Origin: Winogradskyella luteola
Lineage (GTDB): Bacteria > Bacteroidota > Bacteroidia > Flavobacteriales > Flavobacteriaceae
Direction of reading: 5' to 3'
Assembly: GCF_019203985.1 (NCBI RefSeq)
Contig: NZ_JAGSPD010000006.1
Coordinates: 1-64,000, forward strand
Length of the DNA: 64,000 bases
Shown here: positions 8,902 to 18,100 of the stretch, one piece after another
Layout: each line of letters starts with the position of its first letter
How positions within the stretch are numbered: the first letter of the stretch is position 1
Made by a program: the position numbers and the translations under genes
Notes under the pieces: model-generated
Database searches by the model: none
Told to the model about the DNA's origin: nothing
Seen by the model: the letters and a program-made list of their open reading frames with translations, nothing else

Positions 8902-9969
8902 ATGAGTCATAATATAAAACCTGGCGTTGCTACAGGCAGAGAAGTTCAAGATATTTTTAAACTTGCTAAAGAAAAAGGATTTGCCCTACCTGCGGTAAAC
9001 GTTATAGGTTCAAATTCAATAAATGCAGTTTTAGAGACGGCTAAAGCTTTAAATGCTCCTGTAATTATTCAATTTTCAAATGGAGGCGCACAATTTAATG
9101 CTGGAAAAGGTTTAGGAAACGAAGACCAAAAAGGAGCTATTGCAGGTTCTGTTGCTGGAGCAAAACATGTACATCTTATGGCAGAAGCCTACGGAGTACC
9201 AGTAATTTTACATACAGATCATTGTGCCAAAAAATTATTGCCTTGGATTGATGGTTTGTTAGATGCTAGTGAGCAACATTTTAAGGAAACTGGAAAATCA
9301 CTTTATAGTTCCCATATGATTGATTTATCTGAAGAGCCTATTGAAGAAAATATTGAAATCTGCAAGCAATATCTGGAGCGTATGAGCAAAATGGGCATGA
9401 CTTTAGAAATTGAATTGGGTATTACGGGTGGAGAGGAAGATGGTGTTGATAATAGTGATGTTGATGCTTCAAAATTGTACACGCAACCTGAAGAAGTAGC
9501 TTACGCTTATGAAGAATTAATGAAAGTAAGTGACCAATTCACCATTGCTGCAGCCTTTGGTAACGTACATGGGGTTTACAGACCCGGAAATGTAAAATTA
9601 ACACCGAAAATTTTAAAAAATTCTCAGGAATATTTATCTGAGAAGCATAACCTTCCACATAATCATATCGATTTTGTTTTTCACGGAGGATCTGGTTCTA
9701 CCGTTGAGGAAATTAGAGAAGCTATAGGTTACGGTGTTATTAAAATGAATATCGATACTGATATGCAATGGGCTTTTTTAAGCGGAGTGAGAGATTATGT
9801 GCAGGATAAAAAAGATTATTTACAAACTCAGATTGGTAACCCTGATGGTGACGATGTACCAAATAAAAAATACTACGACCCAAGAGTTTGGCTACGTAAA
9901 GGTGAGCAAGCTTTTGTAGAACGTCTTAAAAAAGCTTTTGAAGATCTAAATAACGTAGATACACTATAA
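8902..9969 (+). CDS. fbaA: Class II fructose-bisphosphate aldolase
   Basis: A zinc-dependent aldolase that interconverts fructose 1,6-bisphosphate with dihydroxyacetone phosphate and glyceraldehyde 3-phosphate in glycolysis and gluconeogenesis. The 355 residues match the long class IIA form. VILHTDHCAKK at residues 101-111 contains the catalytic Asp106 and zinc-binding His107; further metal or substrate motifs are FGNVHGVYRPGN and FVFHGGSGSTVEEI, and the phosphate-binding MNIDTDMQW follows. A rho-independent terminator follows directly, and a separate -7 box precedes it, so it is probably monocistronic. Confidence 0.96.
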   Translation: MSHNIKPGVATGREVQDIFKLAKEKGFALPAVNVIGSNSINAVLETAKALNAPVIIQFSNGGAQFNAGKGLGNEDQKGAIAGSVAGAKHVHLMAEAYGVPVILHTDHCAKKLLPWIDGLLDASEQHFKETGKSLYSSHMIDLSEEPIEENIEICKQYLERMSKMGMTLEIELGITGGEEDGVDNSDVDASKLYTQPEEVAYAYEELMKVSDQFTIAAAFGNVHGVYRPGNVKLTPKILKNSQEYLSEKHNLPHNHIDFVFHGGSGSTVEEIREAIGYGVIKMNIDTDMQWAFLSGVRDYVQDKKDYLQTQIGNPDGDDVPNKKYYDPRVWLRKGEQAFVERLKKAFEDLNNVDTL

Positions 9970-9988
9970 CATATATCTAATATTATAG

Positions 9989-10027
9989 AAACCCATTAAA
10001 ACTCGGTATTGTTTTAATGGGTTTTTT
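9989..10027 (+). terminator. Rho-independent terminator after fbaA
   Basis: A perfect 14-base stem (AAACCCATTAAAAC at 9989-10002 paired with 10011-10024), an 8-base loop and a following T run. Confidence 0.85.
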
Positions 10028-10103
10028 AAGTACATAGAGATTAACCACCTGTTAGTTTTTTCCTTTTTTGAATTTAATTAATAAGTAGTAATTTTATATG
10101 TTT

Positions 10104-10111
10104 TACATTTG
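10104..10111 (+). promoter_or_regulatory. -7 box for accD
   Basis: TACATTTG matches TAnnTTTG. It would give a leader of about 95 bases before the accD ATG at 10213. No good -33 element was seen. Confidence 0.4.
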
Positions 10112-10212
10112 CATTTAATAACTAACTAAAACAACGATTAAAGATTTTTCAATATCTAAAGTCGCAAAACCTCCCCTAAGCATAGTCTGTGGGTCTAAAA
10201 TCGTAAATCAAT

Positions 10213-11070
10213 ATGGCTTGGTTTAAAAGAAAAGATAAAGGAATTCAAACATCAACGGAAGAAAAAAAAGATACTCCCAAAGGGCTTTGGTACAAATCCC
10301 CTACCGGTAAAATTATTGATACCAAAGAATTAGAACAAAATTTTTATGTAAGCCCTGAAGATGGTTACCATGTAAGGATAGGTAGTAATGAATATTTTGA
10401 GATTCTTTTCGATGACAATGAGTATAAGGAACTCGATGCTAACCTTACTTCTAAGGATCCGCTTAAATTTGTAGATACTAAGAAGTACCCAGACCGCTTA
10501 AAGGCCGCACAGGCCAAAACAAAATTAAAAGATGCTGTTCGTACGGCTGTTGGCAAATCCAATGGACAAGATTTAGTAATAGCATGTATGGATTTTGGTT
10601 TTATTGGGGGCTCAATGGGTAGTGTTGTAGGTGAAAAAATTGCTAGAGCAGCAGATTATGCCCTAAAAAAGAAAACTCCGTTTATGATTATTAGTAAATC
10701 TGGTGGAGCACGTATGATGGAAGCAGCGTTATCTTTAATGCAATTGGCAAAAACCTCAGCGAAATTGGCGCAATTAGCCGATGCTAAAATTCCTTATATA
10801 TCATTATGTACAGATCCAACTACTGGTGGAACAACAGCTTCGTTTGCCATGCTTGGAGACATTAATATTGCGGAGCCAGGAGCTTTAATAGGTTTTGCAG
10901 GCCCAAGAGTTGTTAGAGATACAACAGGACAAGAATTGCCTGAAGGTTTCCAAACCTCTGAATTTTTATTAGAGCATGGGTTTTTAGATTTTATTACGCA
11001 TCGTAAAGATTTAAAGCAAAAAGTTAACTTGTATATAGATTTAATAAAGAATCAACCTTTAAGAGCATAA
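10213..11070 (+). CDS. accD: Acetyl-CoA carboxylase carboxyltransferase beta subunit
   Basis: AccD transfers the carboxyl group from biotin to acetyl-CoA, making malonyl-CoA for fatty-acid synthesis, together with AccA. The crotonase-like core is clear: [38 protein letters not shown], and [35 protein letters not shown]. The N-terminus starts [10 protein letters not shown], as in the family, but the four Cys of the zinc ribbon are absent: by alignment to the E. coli pattern they are replaced by Ser29, Gly32, Ser47 and Asp50. At 285 residues the length is normal. It has its own -7 box and a downstream terminator. Confidence 0.93.
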   Translation: MAWFKRKDKGIQTSTEEKKDTPKGLWYKSPTGKIIDTKELEQNFYVSPEDGYHVRIGSNEYFEILFDDNEYKELDANLTSKDPLKFVDTKKYPDRLKAAQAKTKLKDAVRTAVGKSNGQDLVIACMDFGFIGGSMGSVVGEKIARAADYALKKKTPFMIISKSGGARMMEAALSLMQLAKTSAKLAQLADAKIPYISLCTDPTTGGTTASFAMLGDINIAEPGALIGFAGPRVVRDTTGQELPEGFQTSEFLLEHGFLDFITHRKDLKQKVNLYIDLIKNQPLRA

Positions 11071-11071
11071 A

Positions 11072-11120
11072 AAAAGCGAGCTTACTTCAACTACACTCAG
11101 TAACCGAAAATCTCGCTTTT
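11072..11120. terminator. Bidirectional terminator with long loop (accD / lipoprotein gene)
   Basis: AAAAGCGAG at 11072-11080 pairs with CTCGCTTTT at 11112-11120, with A and T runs on both sides. The loop of about 31 bases contains a copy of a dispersed motif (see the repeat at 11084). Confidence 0.6.
11084..11106. repeat. Dispersed intergenic motif, copy 1
   Basis: ACTTCAACTACACTCAGTAACC is a variant of a motif that recurs at 13853-13876 (inverse orientation) and 23914-23987 (inverted pair); see the finding on these repeats. Confidence 0.5.
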
Positions 11121-11152
11121 CTATTCAATCCACTAAAACTAAACCTCAAATA

Positions 11153-12019
11153 CTAATTAAGAGTTATAGGTATTTCTGTGCCATTATTAAATGTAAAGGT
11201 CGCTTGGTTATCGCAATCACCATTGCCAAAATCAAAGATACCGCCAAAATTAGTACGCTGTACATCAAAGCTTCCACTTACAAAATAAGCGCATGTTACC
11301 TCTCTACGTAGCGGTACTATTACTTCATAAGTATGTGTATTACCATTAACAAATGTTGCTGTCCAATTTCCTGTAATTTCAAATACATTATCACTAAATA
11401 CACCACTTCCAAAACCTTCAACCCATTCCCTAACTCTTGTACCTTCCCTAGAAGCTTGCACTCCATTTGGCCAAATCACGGTAACACTTAAATCGTGCGT
11501 AAATTGAGGGTTACCATTTTCATTAGATAATTCTCTTAAAATTGAGCGACTGGCAATAACGTTTTTGGCATCAAAATAAAAATCAACCAAATTATAGTTA
11601 ATCATTATTTGCTGCGCTTCTGGATCTCTCGTGTAATCAAATACTATTTGCCCTTGAATTAAGTGTTCATTAATTACGCAGCCTTCAGTACCAAAATCTA
11701 AAGTTACCTGTCTATAGCCTTGTTGAGCCACAACAGTAATAGTGACACAATCTGGAATATCCTTAGCGTATGCTATTGTATCGCGCTCGTCAATTGTAGA
11801 TGTAGGCTTGCCTGCAGTCTGTTCCTGCTCTTCATAAGCATTAATAATGAGATCTCCTAAAACAGTATCTATTTGGTCAATTTCAGCAGAACGCTGAACT
11901 TCTATTGTGTCCTGTACTTCTGATTCCGTAGTTTCATTATCATCACTACAAGATGTAAAGACTAAGCCTAAAACTGCAAAGCTTAAAGCTGCTTTTTTAA
12001 ATGCATTAAAATTTTTCAT
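11153..12019 (-). CDS. Hypothetical lipoprotein (288 aa)
   Basis: A predicted surface or periplasmic lipoprotein of unknown function. The N-terminus MKNFNAFKKAALSFAVLGL leads to a lipobox VFTSC at about residues 20-24, followed by an Asp/Glu/Thr-rich linker (SDDNETTESEVQDT), which resembles the acidic lipoprotein export signal of Bacteroidota. The rest looks like a beta-rich domain, with strands such as VTLDFGTEGC and GIFDFGNGDCDNQATFTFNNG. Two Cys pairs could form disulfides. It is convergent with accD over a shared terminator and downstream of a histidine kinase on the same strand, about 70 bases away. Confidence 0.75.
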   Translation of the reverse strand: MKNFNAFKKAALSFAVLGLVFTSCSDDNETTESEVQDTIEVQRSAEIDQIDTVLGDLIINAYEEQEQTAGKPTSTIDERDTIAYAKDIPDCVTITVVAQQGYRQVTLDFGTEGCVINEHLIQGQIVFDYTRDPEAQQIMINYNLVDFYFDAKNVIASRSILRELSNENGNPQFTHDLSVTVIWPNGVQASREGTRVREWVEGFGSGVFSDNVFEITGNWTATFVNGNTHTYEVIVPLRREVTCAYFVSGSFDVQRTNFGGIFDFGNGDCDNQATFTFNNGTEIPITLN

Positions 12020-12091
12020 GATTACTTTTTTATTGTTAATATAGTGTTAAGACCAATTAAGAATAAAAAGGTTTAATTCGTTACCAAGAAA

Positions 12092-13198
12092 TTAAGCTCT
12101 TTTAAGGTAAATTGAAAATTCTGTACCAACACCTACTTCGCTCTTCACTTCTACTTTTCCACCTAAAGATTCAATATGGTTTTTAGTGATGAAAAGACCA
12201 ATACCTATGGCATCTTCGTTGTAGTGAAATGTCTTATACATCTTAAAGAGCTTATCTCTATACTTTTTTAGATCAATGCCTAAACCGTTGTCTCCAACTA
12301 CAAAAACGATATAATCATCTTCAATATAAGACGTAAGCTCTATAATTGGTGTTCTTTTATCAGATCTGTACTTAATGGCATTGGTAAGAAAGTTAAGTAC
12401 TATACTATCGAGATATGCTGAGATAGCTTTTACATGATGTGTTTCATCAATTTCATTGTAAATTACAGCGTTAGCATTTTGTGCCATAGCTATAATGTTA
12501 TACATGGCCTTTTCCACATAATCATAAAGATTGAGTACATCCATTTTAGAAGGCTCAATCTCTCTTATTTTTGCTACTTGGGTTAGGTGCGACACTGTTT
12601 CTTGTAAATTATCAACGGCTTTCTTTAGAAGCTTTAGATTTTCATTTTCTTTTTGACTCGAAAAATCACTTTCTAAAAACTCAGTTATAGTAGATAAATT
12701 ACCAGAATGTGATCTCAAATTATGAGTTACAATATCAGCAAAGGAAGCCAATCGCTCATTTTGTTCCTTAACAACACTAAGCATAGCCTTTAATTTATCT
12801 AGATTTTTTTGCCGGTTAGTTACATCATTAAATTGCCATATCATATACGGTTTACCATGCTTAAAATATACCAAGGAAACGTAAATTAAAATCCAGAGCA
12901 TAGTCCCATCTTTATGAAAATAGCGCTGTTTAATACGGTACTTATCTATTTTACCTTGGATAAGCTTTTCATACTTCTTCTCGTGTACACCAAGATCTTC
13001 GACATAGATAATATTGTTTATATCCATATTGAAAAGCTCCCATCTGGTATAACCAAATAAATCACAAACACTTTCGTTTACTTTTAGCCAATTGCCTTCT
13101 AGGTTAACAACGGCAATACCATTGTAGGTATTATTAAATACACGATCTAGTACATCGTGTGCATTAGAAAAATTGTAACTAGGGTTTGTGGCTCTCAT
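12092..13198 (-). CDS. PAS-domain sensor histidine kinase
   Basis: A soluble 368-residue signalling kinase without a membrane segment. Residues 13-135 are a PAS domain (VFNNTYNGIAVVNLEGNWLK, YFHKDGTMLWI, PAC-like end YMIWQFNDVTNRQ). A short coiled-coil leads to the phosphoacceptor helix with His near residue 159 (FADIVTHNLRSHSGN) and an ATPase domain with N-box (LNFLTNAIKYR), G1 (VVGDNGLGIDL) and G2 (GIGLFITKNHIESLGG). No receiver domain or response regulator lies next to it, so its partner is unknown. The input ligand cannot be predicted. Confidence 0.88.
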   Translation of the reverse strand: MRATNPSYNFSNAHDVLDRVFNNTYNGIAVVNLEGNWLKVNESVCDLFGYTRWELFNMDINNIIYVEDLGVHEKKYEKLIQGKIDKYRIKQRYFHKDGTMLWILIYVSLVYFKHGKPYMIWQFNDVTNRQKNLDKLKAMLSVVKEQNERLASFADIVTHNLRSHSGNLSTITEFLESDFSSQKENENLKLLKKAVDNLQETVSHLTQVAKIREIEPSKMDVLNLYDYVEKAMYNIIAMAQNANAVIYNEIDETHHVKAISAYLDSIVLNFLTNAIKYRSDKRTPIIELTSYIEDDYIVFVVGDNGLGIDLKKYRDKLFKMYKTFHYNEDAIGIGLFITKNHIESLGGKVEVKSEVGVGTEFSIYLKRA

Positions 13199-13320
13199 CC
13201 TTTTTTGAATTTTAAGGATTAATTAGGTGAAAGCTCTTAACTAGCCAAGGGTATACTAAACTAAAACATTGAATTACAGATTAAAAGTTACAAAAAAAAC
13301 CACAAATCACAAAAAAGTAC

Positions 13321-13328
13321 TATATTTG
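13321..13328 (+). promoter_or_regulatory. -7 box for rpsO
   Basis: TATATTTG matches TAnnTTTG. A transcript from here would have a leader of about 50 bases before the rpsO ATG at 13384, and the box lies just before the extra upstream open frame (13333), which supports the later ATG. Confidence 0.5.
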
Positions 13329-13383
13329 CCGCTTGAAAGAAAATCTTTCATGGTACATAAAAATCATTTACAATAATATTAGC

Positions 13384-13653
13384 ATGTATTTAGATCAAAA
13401 AGCAAAAGAGAAACTTTTCAAAAAACACGGAAAGAACGAAAAGGACACAGGTTCTGCAGAAGGACAAATTGCATTATTTACTGCAAGAATTGACCACTTA
13501 ACAGAGCATTTAAAAAAGAATCGCAAAGACTATAACACAGAGCGTTCATTAGTAAAATTAGTAGGTAAGCGTCGTGCTTTACTAGACTATTTAACTAAGA
13601 AAGATATCTTAAGATATCGTGCCATAGTAAAAGAATTAGGATTAAGAAAATAA
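13384..13653 (+). CDS. rpsO: 30S ribosomal protein S15
   Basis: Primary rRNA-binding protein of the small subunit platform. From the ATG at 13384 the protein has 89 residues, the standard S15 length, and shows the family motifs DTGSAEGQIALFTARIDHLTEHLK and LVKLVGKRRALLDYL. The frame is open further upstream (from 13333), but S15 proteins begin close to this Met. It is followed by a strong terminator and then by pnp, the conserved rpsO-pnp order. Confidence 0.97.
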   Translation: MYLDQKAKEKLFKKHGKNEKDTGSAEGQIALFTARIDHLTEHLKKNRKDYNTERSLVKLVGKRRALLDYLTKKDILRYRAIVKELGLRK

Positions 13654-13662
13654 TCTCAATAC

Positions 13663-13693
13663 AAAGACCACGCTTTTGGCGTGGTCTTTTGTT
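13663..13693 (+). terminator. Rho-independent terminator after rpsO
   Basis: An 11-base perfect stem (AAAGACCACGC at 13663-13673, partner 13679-13689) with a 5-base loop and a T-rich tail. Confidence 0.85.
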
Positions 13694-13745
13694 TTTTATA
13701 TAACGCAATCGAAAGCGTCCAAAATTCGAATTAATAATTAAGCAT

Positions 13746-13769
13746 GAAATCCTGAAATGAATTCAGGAC
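13746..13769. repeat. Small palindromic intergenic element
   Basis: TCCTGAA and TTCAGGA form a 7-base stem around a 5-base loop with no following T run, so it is not a typical terminator. It sits between rpsO and pnp with another dispersed motif about 100 bases further on. Confidence 0.3.
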
Positions 13770-13852
13770 TAGCAGTTTTTCATTGGTCATAACAACACAC
13801 TACACAATAACACAACGACCATTGTTTAACATTATGTTTTTGACGGCCATTG

Positions 13853-13876
13853 TGTTACGCTGAGTGCAGTCGGAGC
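13853..13876. repeat. Dispersed intergenic motif, copy 2
   Basis: GTTACGCTGAGTGCAGTCGG is the reverse-complement form of the motif near accD and rpoD. It lies about 35 bases before the pnp start codon and so within the probable pnp leader. Confidence 0.45.
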
Positions 13877-13910
13877 CCAATAGAAATCAAAGACAAGAAT
13901 TAAAAAATTT

Positions 13911-16154
13911 ATGATTCCAAAGACTTACAAAGAGGTCATTGACCTCGGTGACGGTAGAGAAATTTCTATCGAAACCGGAAAATTAGCAAAACAGGCCCAT
14001 GGTTCTGTTGTTGTACAATCAGGAAAATGTATGTTATTATGTACAGTAGTTTCCAACTATCATTCAGCAGATGTAGACTTTTTACCTTTAACAGTAGACT
14101 ATAGGGAAAAATTTGCTGCAGCAGGTCGTTATCCAGGTGGCTTCTTTAAAAGAGAAGCAAGGCCTAGTGACGGAGAAGTATTAACTATGCGTTTGGTAGA
14201 CCGTGTATTACGTCCATTATTTCCAAAAGATTACCACTCTGAAACTCAGGTGATGATTCAATTAATGTCGCATGATGATGACGTAATGCCAGATGCCATG
14301 GCAGGTTTAGCCGCTTCGGCAGCAATTCAACTATCAGATTTCCCATTTGAATGTGCGATTTCTGAAGTCAGAGTCGCTAGAGTAAACGGAGAATTTGTAA
14401 TTAACCCGACCAGAGCACAATTAGCAGAGTCTGACATCGATATGATGATTGGAGCTTCTGCCGATTCTGTAATGATGGTTGAAGGTGAAATGGATGAAAT
14501 TTCTGAAGAAGAAATGACCGAAGCTATTAAAGCTGCACACGAAGCTATTAAAGTACAATGTGCTGCTCAGATTCGTTTAGCTGAAGCAGTTGGTAAAAAG
14601 GAAGTACGTGAATACGAACCAGAACGTGAAGATGAAGACTTAGCTAAGAAAATTCATGATATGGTATATGACAAAACATATGCTATTGCTAAAGCAGGTT
14701 CTGCAAAGCACGAAAGAGGTGCTGCTTTTTCTGAAATTAAGGAAGAAGTCTTCAATTCATTCTCTGAAGAGGAGCAAGATGATTTAGGAAAGCTCATTCA
14801 TAAGTATGTAGCAAAAGCTCAAAAAGAAGCGATTCGTAATTTAACTTTAGATGAAGGTTTGCGTTTAGACGGTCGTAAAACTGATGAAGTAAGACCAATT
14901 TGGTGTGAGGTAGATTATTTACCATCAACACATGGTTCTGCAATATTTACACGTGGGGAAACTCAAGCATTGGCAACAGTAACCTTAGGTACATCAAGAG
15001 ATTCTAACCAAATAGATATGCCATCTTATGAAGGTGAAGAGCGTTTCTATTTACATTATAATTTTCCACCATTTTCAACTGGTGAAGCAAGACCAATCCG
15101 TGGAACCTCACGTCGTGAAGTAGGTCACGGTAACTTAGCACAACGTGCTTTAAAAGGCATGATTCCTGAGGATTGTCCATACACAGTAAGGGTTGTTTCA
15201 GAAGTATTGGAATCTAACGGTTCGTCTTCTATGGCAACGGTTTGTTCTGGTACTATGGCACTTATGGATGCTGGTGTACAAATGACAAAACCTGTATCTG
15301 GTATTGCTATGGGATTAATTTCTGATGCAGATTCTGGTAAATACGCTGTACTATCTGATATTTTAGGAGATGAAGATCACTTAGGTGATATGGATTTTAA
15401 AGTAACTGGTACTGCAGATGGTATTACTGCTTGTCAGATGGATATTAAGGTAAAAGGTTTATCATATGAGATTTTGGTCAATGCACTAAAACAAGCACGT
15501 GATGGTCGTTTGCATATCTTAGGAAAATTAACAGATACCATCGCACAACCAAATGCAGATGTTAAGGAGCATGCACCGACTATGGTAACAAGACGCATTC
15601 CTAACGAATTTATTGGTGCTTTAATTGGTCCTGGCGGAAAGGTAATTCAAGAATTACAGAAAGAAACAGAAACCACCATAGTAATTAACGAAGATCCAGT
15701 AACTGAAGAAGGTATTGTTGAAATTCTTGGTGTTGGCAGTAAAGGCATTGAAGCTGTGGAAGCAAAAATTGATTCTTTAATGTTTAAGCCTGAAGTAGGT
15801 AGCGTTTATGAAGTAAAAGTAATTAAGATGTTAGATTTTGGAGCGGTTGTAGAATATACAGAAGCACCAGGAAACGAAGTGCTTTTACACGTATCTGAAC
15901 TCGCTTGGGAGCGTACCGAAAATGTATCGGATGTTGTAAACATGGGAGATGTTTTTGATGTAAAATATTTCGGTATAGACTCAAGAACACGTAAAGAAAA
16001 AGTATCTCGTAAAGCAATTCTACCAAAACCAGAAGGTTATGTGGAACGCCCAAAAAGAGATAACAATCGCGGAAGAGATAACAGAGGTAGAGACAATCGT
16101 AACCGAGATAATCGCCGAGATGACAGAAAACCACGAGAAGAGAAAAAGTATTAA
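13911..16154 (+). CDS. pnp: Polyribonucleotide nucleotidyltransferase (PNPase)
   Basis: Phosphorolytic 3'-5' exoribonuclease of RNA turnover. Order of domains in 747 residues: RNase PH 1 (residues 10-145, [22 protein letters not shown]), all-alpha linker, RNase PH 2 (about 325-560, [21 protein letters not shown] style motif and [37 protein letters not shown]), KH domain ([20 protein letters not shown]), then S1 ([20 protein letters not shown]). The last 35 or so residues are a low-complexity tail rich in Arg, Asn and Asp ([18 protein letters not shown]), probably disordered and RNA-binding. Classic rpsO-pnp context. Confidence 0.97.
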   Translation: MIPKTYKEVIDLGDGREISIETGKLAKQAHGSVVVQSGKCMLLCTVVSNYHSADVDFLPLTVDYREKFAAAGRYPGGFFKREARPSDGEVLTMRLVDRVLRPLFPKDYHSETQVMIQLMSHDDDVMPDAMAGLAASAAIQLSDFPFECAISEVRVARVNGEFVINPTRAQLAESDIDMMIGASADSVMMVEGEMDEISEEEMTEAIKAAHEAIKVQCAAQIRLAEAVGKKEVREYEPEREDEDLAKKIHDMVYDKTYAIAKAGSAKHERGAAFSEIKEEVFNSFSEEEQDDLGKLIHKYVAKAQKEAIRNLTLDEGLRLDGRKTDEVRPIWCEVDYLPSTHGSAIFTRGETQALATVTLGTSRDSNQIDMPSYEGEERFYLHYNFPPFSTGEARPIRGTSRREVGHGNLAQRALKGMIPEDCPYTVRVVSEVLESNGSSSMATVCSGTMALMDAGVQMTKPVSGIAMGLISDADSGKYAVLSDILGDEDHLGDMDFKVTGTADGITACQMDIKVKGLSYEILVNALKQARDGRLHILGKLTDTIAQPNADVKEHAPTMVTRRIPNEFIGALIGPGGKVIQELQKETETTIVINEDPVTEEGIVEILGVGSKGIEAVEAKIDSLMFKPEVGSVYEVKVIKMLDFGAVVEYTEAPGNEVLLHVSELAWERTENVSDVVNMGDVFDVKYFGIDSRTRKEKVSRKAILPKPEGYVERPKRDNNRGRDNRGRDNRNRDNRRDDRKPREEKKY

Positions 16155-16170
16155 TTTCTTTTTTATATTA

Positions 16171-16198
16171 AAAACCCATCGAGATTCGATGGGTTTTA
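16171..16198. terminator. Bidirectional terminator between pnp and an outer-membrane protein gene
   Basis: A perfect 12-base stem (AAAACCCATCGA at 16171-16182 with 16186-16197) and a 3-base loop; A and T runs on both sides allow use from both strands. Confidence 0.85.
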
Positions 16199-16203
16199 TG
16201 TTT

Positions 16204-16851
16204 TTAAAAGCTATACAATATTCTTGGAGTTAAAGCTATTGAACCTATATCTTCTTGTATTGCTCCTCTAATTTTATAAGGCGAATAATGAATTCCAAAG
16301 CTCAAAGTTAATTGCTCATTATTTTTAAAAGATTTAACGTAATCTAAACTTGGTGCAACTAAAAATGATGTGATTTCATAGGTGTCTTCATTATTCGATG
16401 AATTAACCTTTTGGTTAGAACTGATAACCGAAGCTCCAATTCCTAAACCCAAAATAAATTTTGAAGAATTTGGGTTGCCTAAAACCTTCTTAAACCTTAC
16501 TAAGGGATTTATCAAAAGAGAGGCCTCAGCTTCTATATCTTCATTATCTCTAACATATTGAAAAGGTATTCTTTGTTTTGGAATGACAAATTGCAAAGCA
16601 AGTTCTATTGATTTGTTGTCAGTTACTGGAAAATCTAAGCTCAATTCAACCAAAGGTGATGTGTTGAAATATTTTTTTAACTCCCCTAGAGGCATAAACA
16701 CACCTCCACCAATTTTGAACGTTACTGTTCTCCAATAATCATTAAATGAATCATGGTAATTATATCCTCGTTCTTGAGGAATCGAATCATTTTGTGCCAC
16801 AAGATTTAAGCAAAACAAAAGAAACAAACAGGTTGTAATTAAATTTTTCAT
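16204..16851 (-). CDS. Outer-membrane beta-barrel protein (215 aa)
   Basis: A predicted small outer-membrane barrel of unknown role. It has a Sec signal peptide (MKNLITTCLFLLFCLNLVAQ, cleavage before Q/N) and then alternating strands with Gly and aromatic residues (VTFKIGGGVFMPLGEL, KFILGLGIGASVIS, LTLSFGIHYSPYK), ending ILYSF with a terminal Phe as expected for BAM substrates. It is divergent from a helix-turn-helix regulator, with a palindromic operator in between, so it may be that regulator's target. It shares a terminator with pnp. Confidence 0.75.
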   Translation of the reverse strand: MKNLITTCLFLLFCLNLVAQNDSIPQERGYNYHDSFNDYWRTVTFKIGGGVFMPLGELKKYFNTSPLVELSLDFPVTDNKSIELALQFVIPKQRIPFQYVRDNEDIEAEASLLINPLVRFKKVLGNPNSSKFILGLGIGASVISSNQKVNSSNNEDTYEITSFLVAPSLDYVKSFKNNEQLTLSFGIHYSPYKIRGAIQEDIGSIALTPRILYSF

Positions 16852-16934
16852 AATGAATCGGTTTTAAATTCAATTCAAACTTATTGCAATAATCACATCT
16901 AATATTTTCAAAATCACGAATCTTGATTTTATTT

Positions 16935-16951
16935 TTTGTGATAATCACAAA
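16935..16951. promoter_or_regulatory. Perfect 17-bp palindromic operator with phased half-sites
   Basis: TTTGTGATAATCACAAA at 16935-16951 is a perfect palindrome around a central A, ending 17 bases before the start codon of the helix-turn-helix gene. The half-site ATCAC recurs in the same orientation at 16892-16896 and 16913-16917, so the three copies are spaced 21 and 31 bases apart, close to two and three helical turns. This looks like a cooperative operator between the two divergent genes. Confidence 0.6.
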
Positions 16952-16968
16952 TATGATTACATTACAAT

Positions 16969-17937
16969 ATGTTTCAAGAGCAACTATTAGAAAAACTAAA
17001 AACCGAATTGCCTCAAGGCACATCACTCAACGAAGCCGTAGCAAGTGCATTAGACATTAGCTACGATGCTGCACACAGACGCACCTCTGGGAAGAGTAAA
17101 TTTTCATTAAAAGAAAGTGTGATTTTGGCTAAATACTATGATTTATCCTTAGACCGATTGTTTGAAAACACTAAAGATGATATTATTGCTGTTGAGAAAA
17201 CCAAGCCCATTGATAATGAAGATCAACTAAAAGCTTATTTTGATAACTCCTTTCAATCACTACAGCCACTTCTCAATCAAAGCAAAAGTCGAATTTTATA
17301 CTCAGCTAAGGACATCCCTCTTTTTTATACCTTGGAAAGTAATTTGCTAAGTCGTTTTAAAATATTTGTATGGTTAAAACTGTTAGATTCAACAATGGCA
17401 ACAAAAGGTTTTGAATCCTTTTCTTTAAAGATAGCAACATTGCAATCTGCAAAGGCTTTAGGAAGTTTATACCAAAACTTAAATACTACTGAAATTTGGG
17501 ATGTAACCACTGTAAATAGTACTTTGAAACAAATTCATTTTTATAACGAAGCTGGTCATATAGATAATTCAACAGCTCTGCAATTATGCAAAGATCTAAA
17601 GCAGTTAGTGTTTAGTATTTCTGAAAAGGTAAATCCAAGTAACGAACAATATCTTTTTTATTACAATGAATTATTATTGATGAACAATAATGTTTTGGTA
17701 AGTACACCGCTTCAAAAATCACTTTTTGTTCCTTTTACAATACTATCCTACTATAAAACCTCAGATAAGATTACATGCCAGGAAGCCGAAGCTTTTCTAA
17801 AAAAACAACTGCAAAGCTCTAAGCTTTTGAATACTGCTGGCGAAAAAGAGAAACTTAGCTTTTTTAACAAGATCTATGCAAAGATTGATGCACTATATCA
17901 GCTTACGGAAGCTTCTCAAGTTTTGGATTTTGAATAA
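16969..17937 (+). CDS. Helix-turn-helix transcriptional regulator (322 aa)
   Basis: A DNA-binding regulator with an N-terminal XRE-like fold: residues 2-65 include TSLNEAVASALDISYDAAHRRTSG and KFSLKESVILAKYYDLSLDRLF, a typical recognition-helix arrangement. The C-terminal 250 residues are predicted helical and of unknown function, with no membrane segment, and could be a dimerisation or effector domain. It is divergent from an outer-membrane barrel gene, and a perfect palindrome lies just upstream of its ATG, so autoregulation and control of the barrel gene are likely. The signal sensed is unknown. Confidence 0.75.
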   Translation: MFQEQLLEKLKTELPQGTSLNEAVASALDISYDAAHRRTSGKSKFSLKESVILAKYYDLSLDRLFENTKDDIIAVEKTKPIDNEDQLKAYFDNSFQSLQPLLNQSKSRILYSAKDIPLFYTLESNLLSRFKIFVWLKLLDSTMATKGFESFSLKIATLQSAKALGSLYQNLNTTEIWDVTTVNSTLKQIHFYNEAGHIDNSTALQLCKDLKQLVFSISEKVNPSNEQYLFYYNELLLMNNNVLVSTPLQKSLFVPFTILSYYKTSDKITCQEAEAFLKKQLQSSKLLNTAGEKEKLSFFNKIYAKIDALYQLTEASQVLDFE

Positions 17938-18100
17938 CTATTATGTGCTTTATTAAGAAAAAAATTACCTAAATTAACGTACTTATTGTATATTTAAAAT
18001 ATACATAGACTATTCTATGGATTCTAACCCTTAATTAGTAATGCTTTAATCCATTCTTGTTGACTACAAAAAATGGCTATTAACAGTACAATTGCTAAGC

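Noticed and set aside
16936..16950. CRP-like site (TGTGA...TCACA)
   Set aside because: The spacing between half-sites is 3 bases, not 6 as for CRP, and the adjacent HTH gene is a better candidate for the binding protein.
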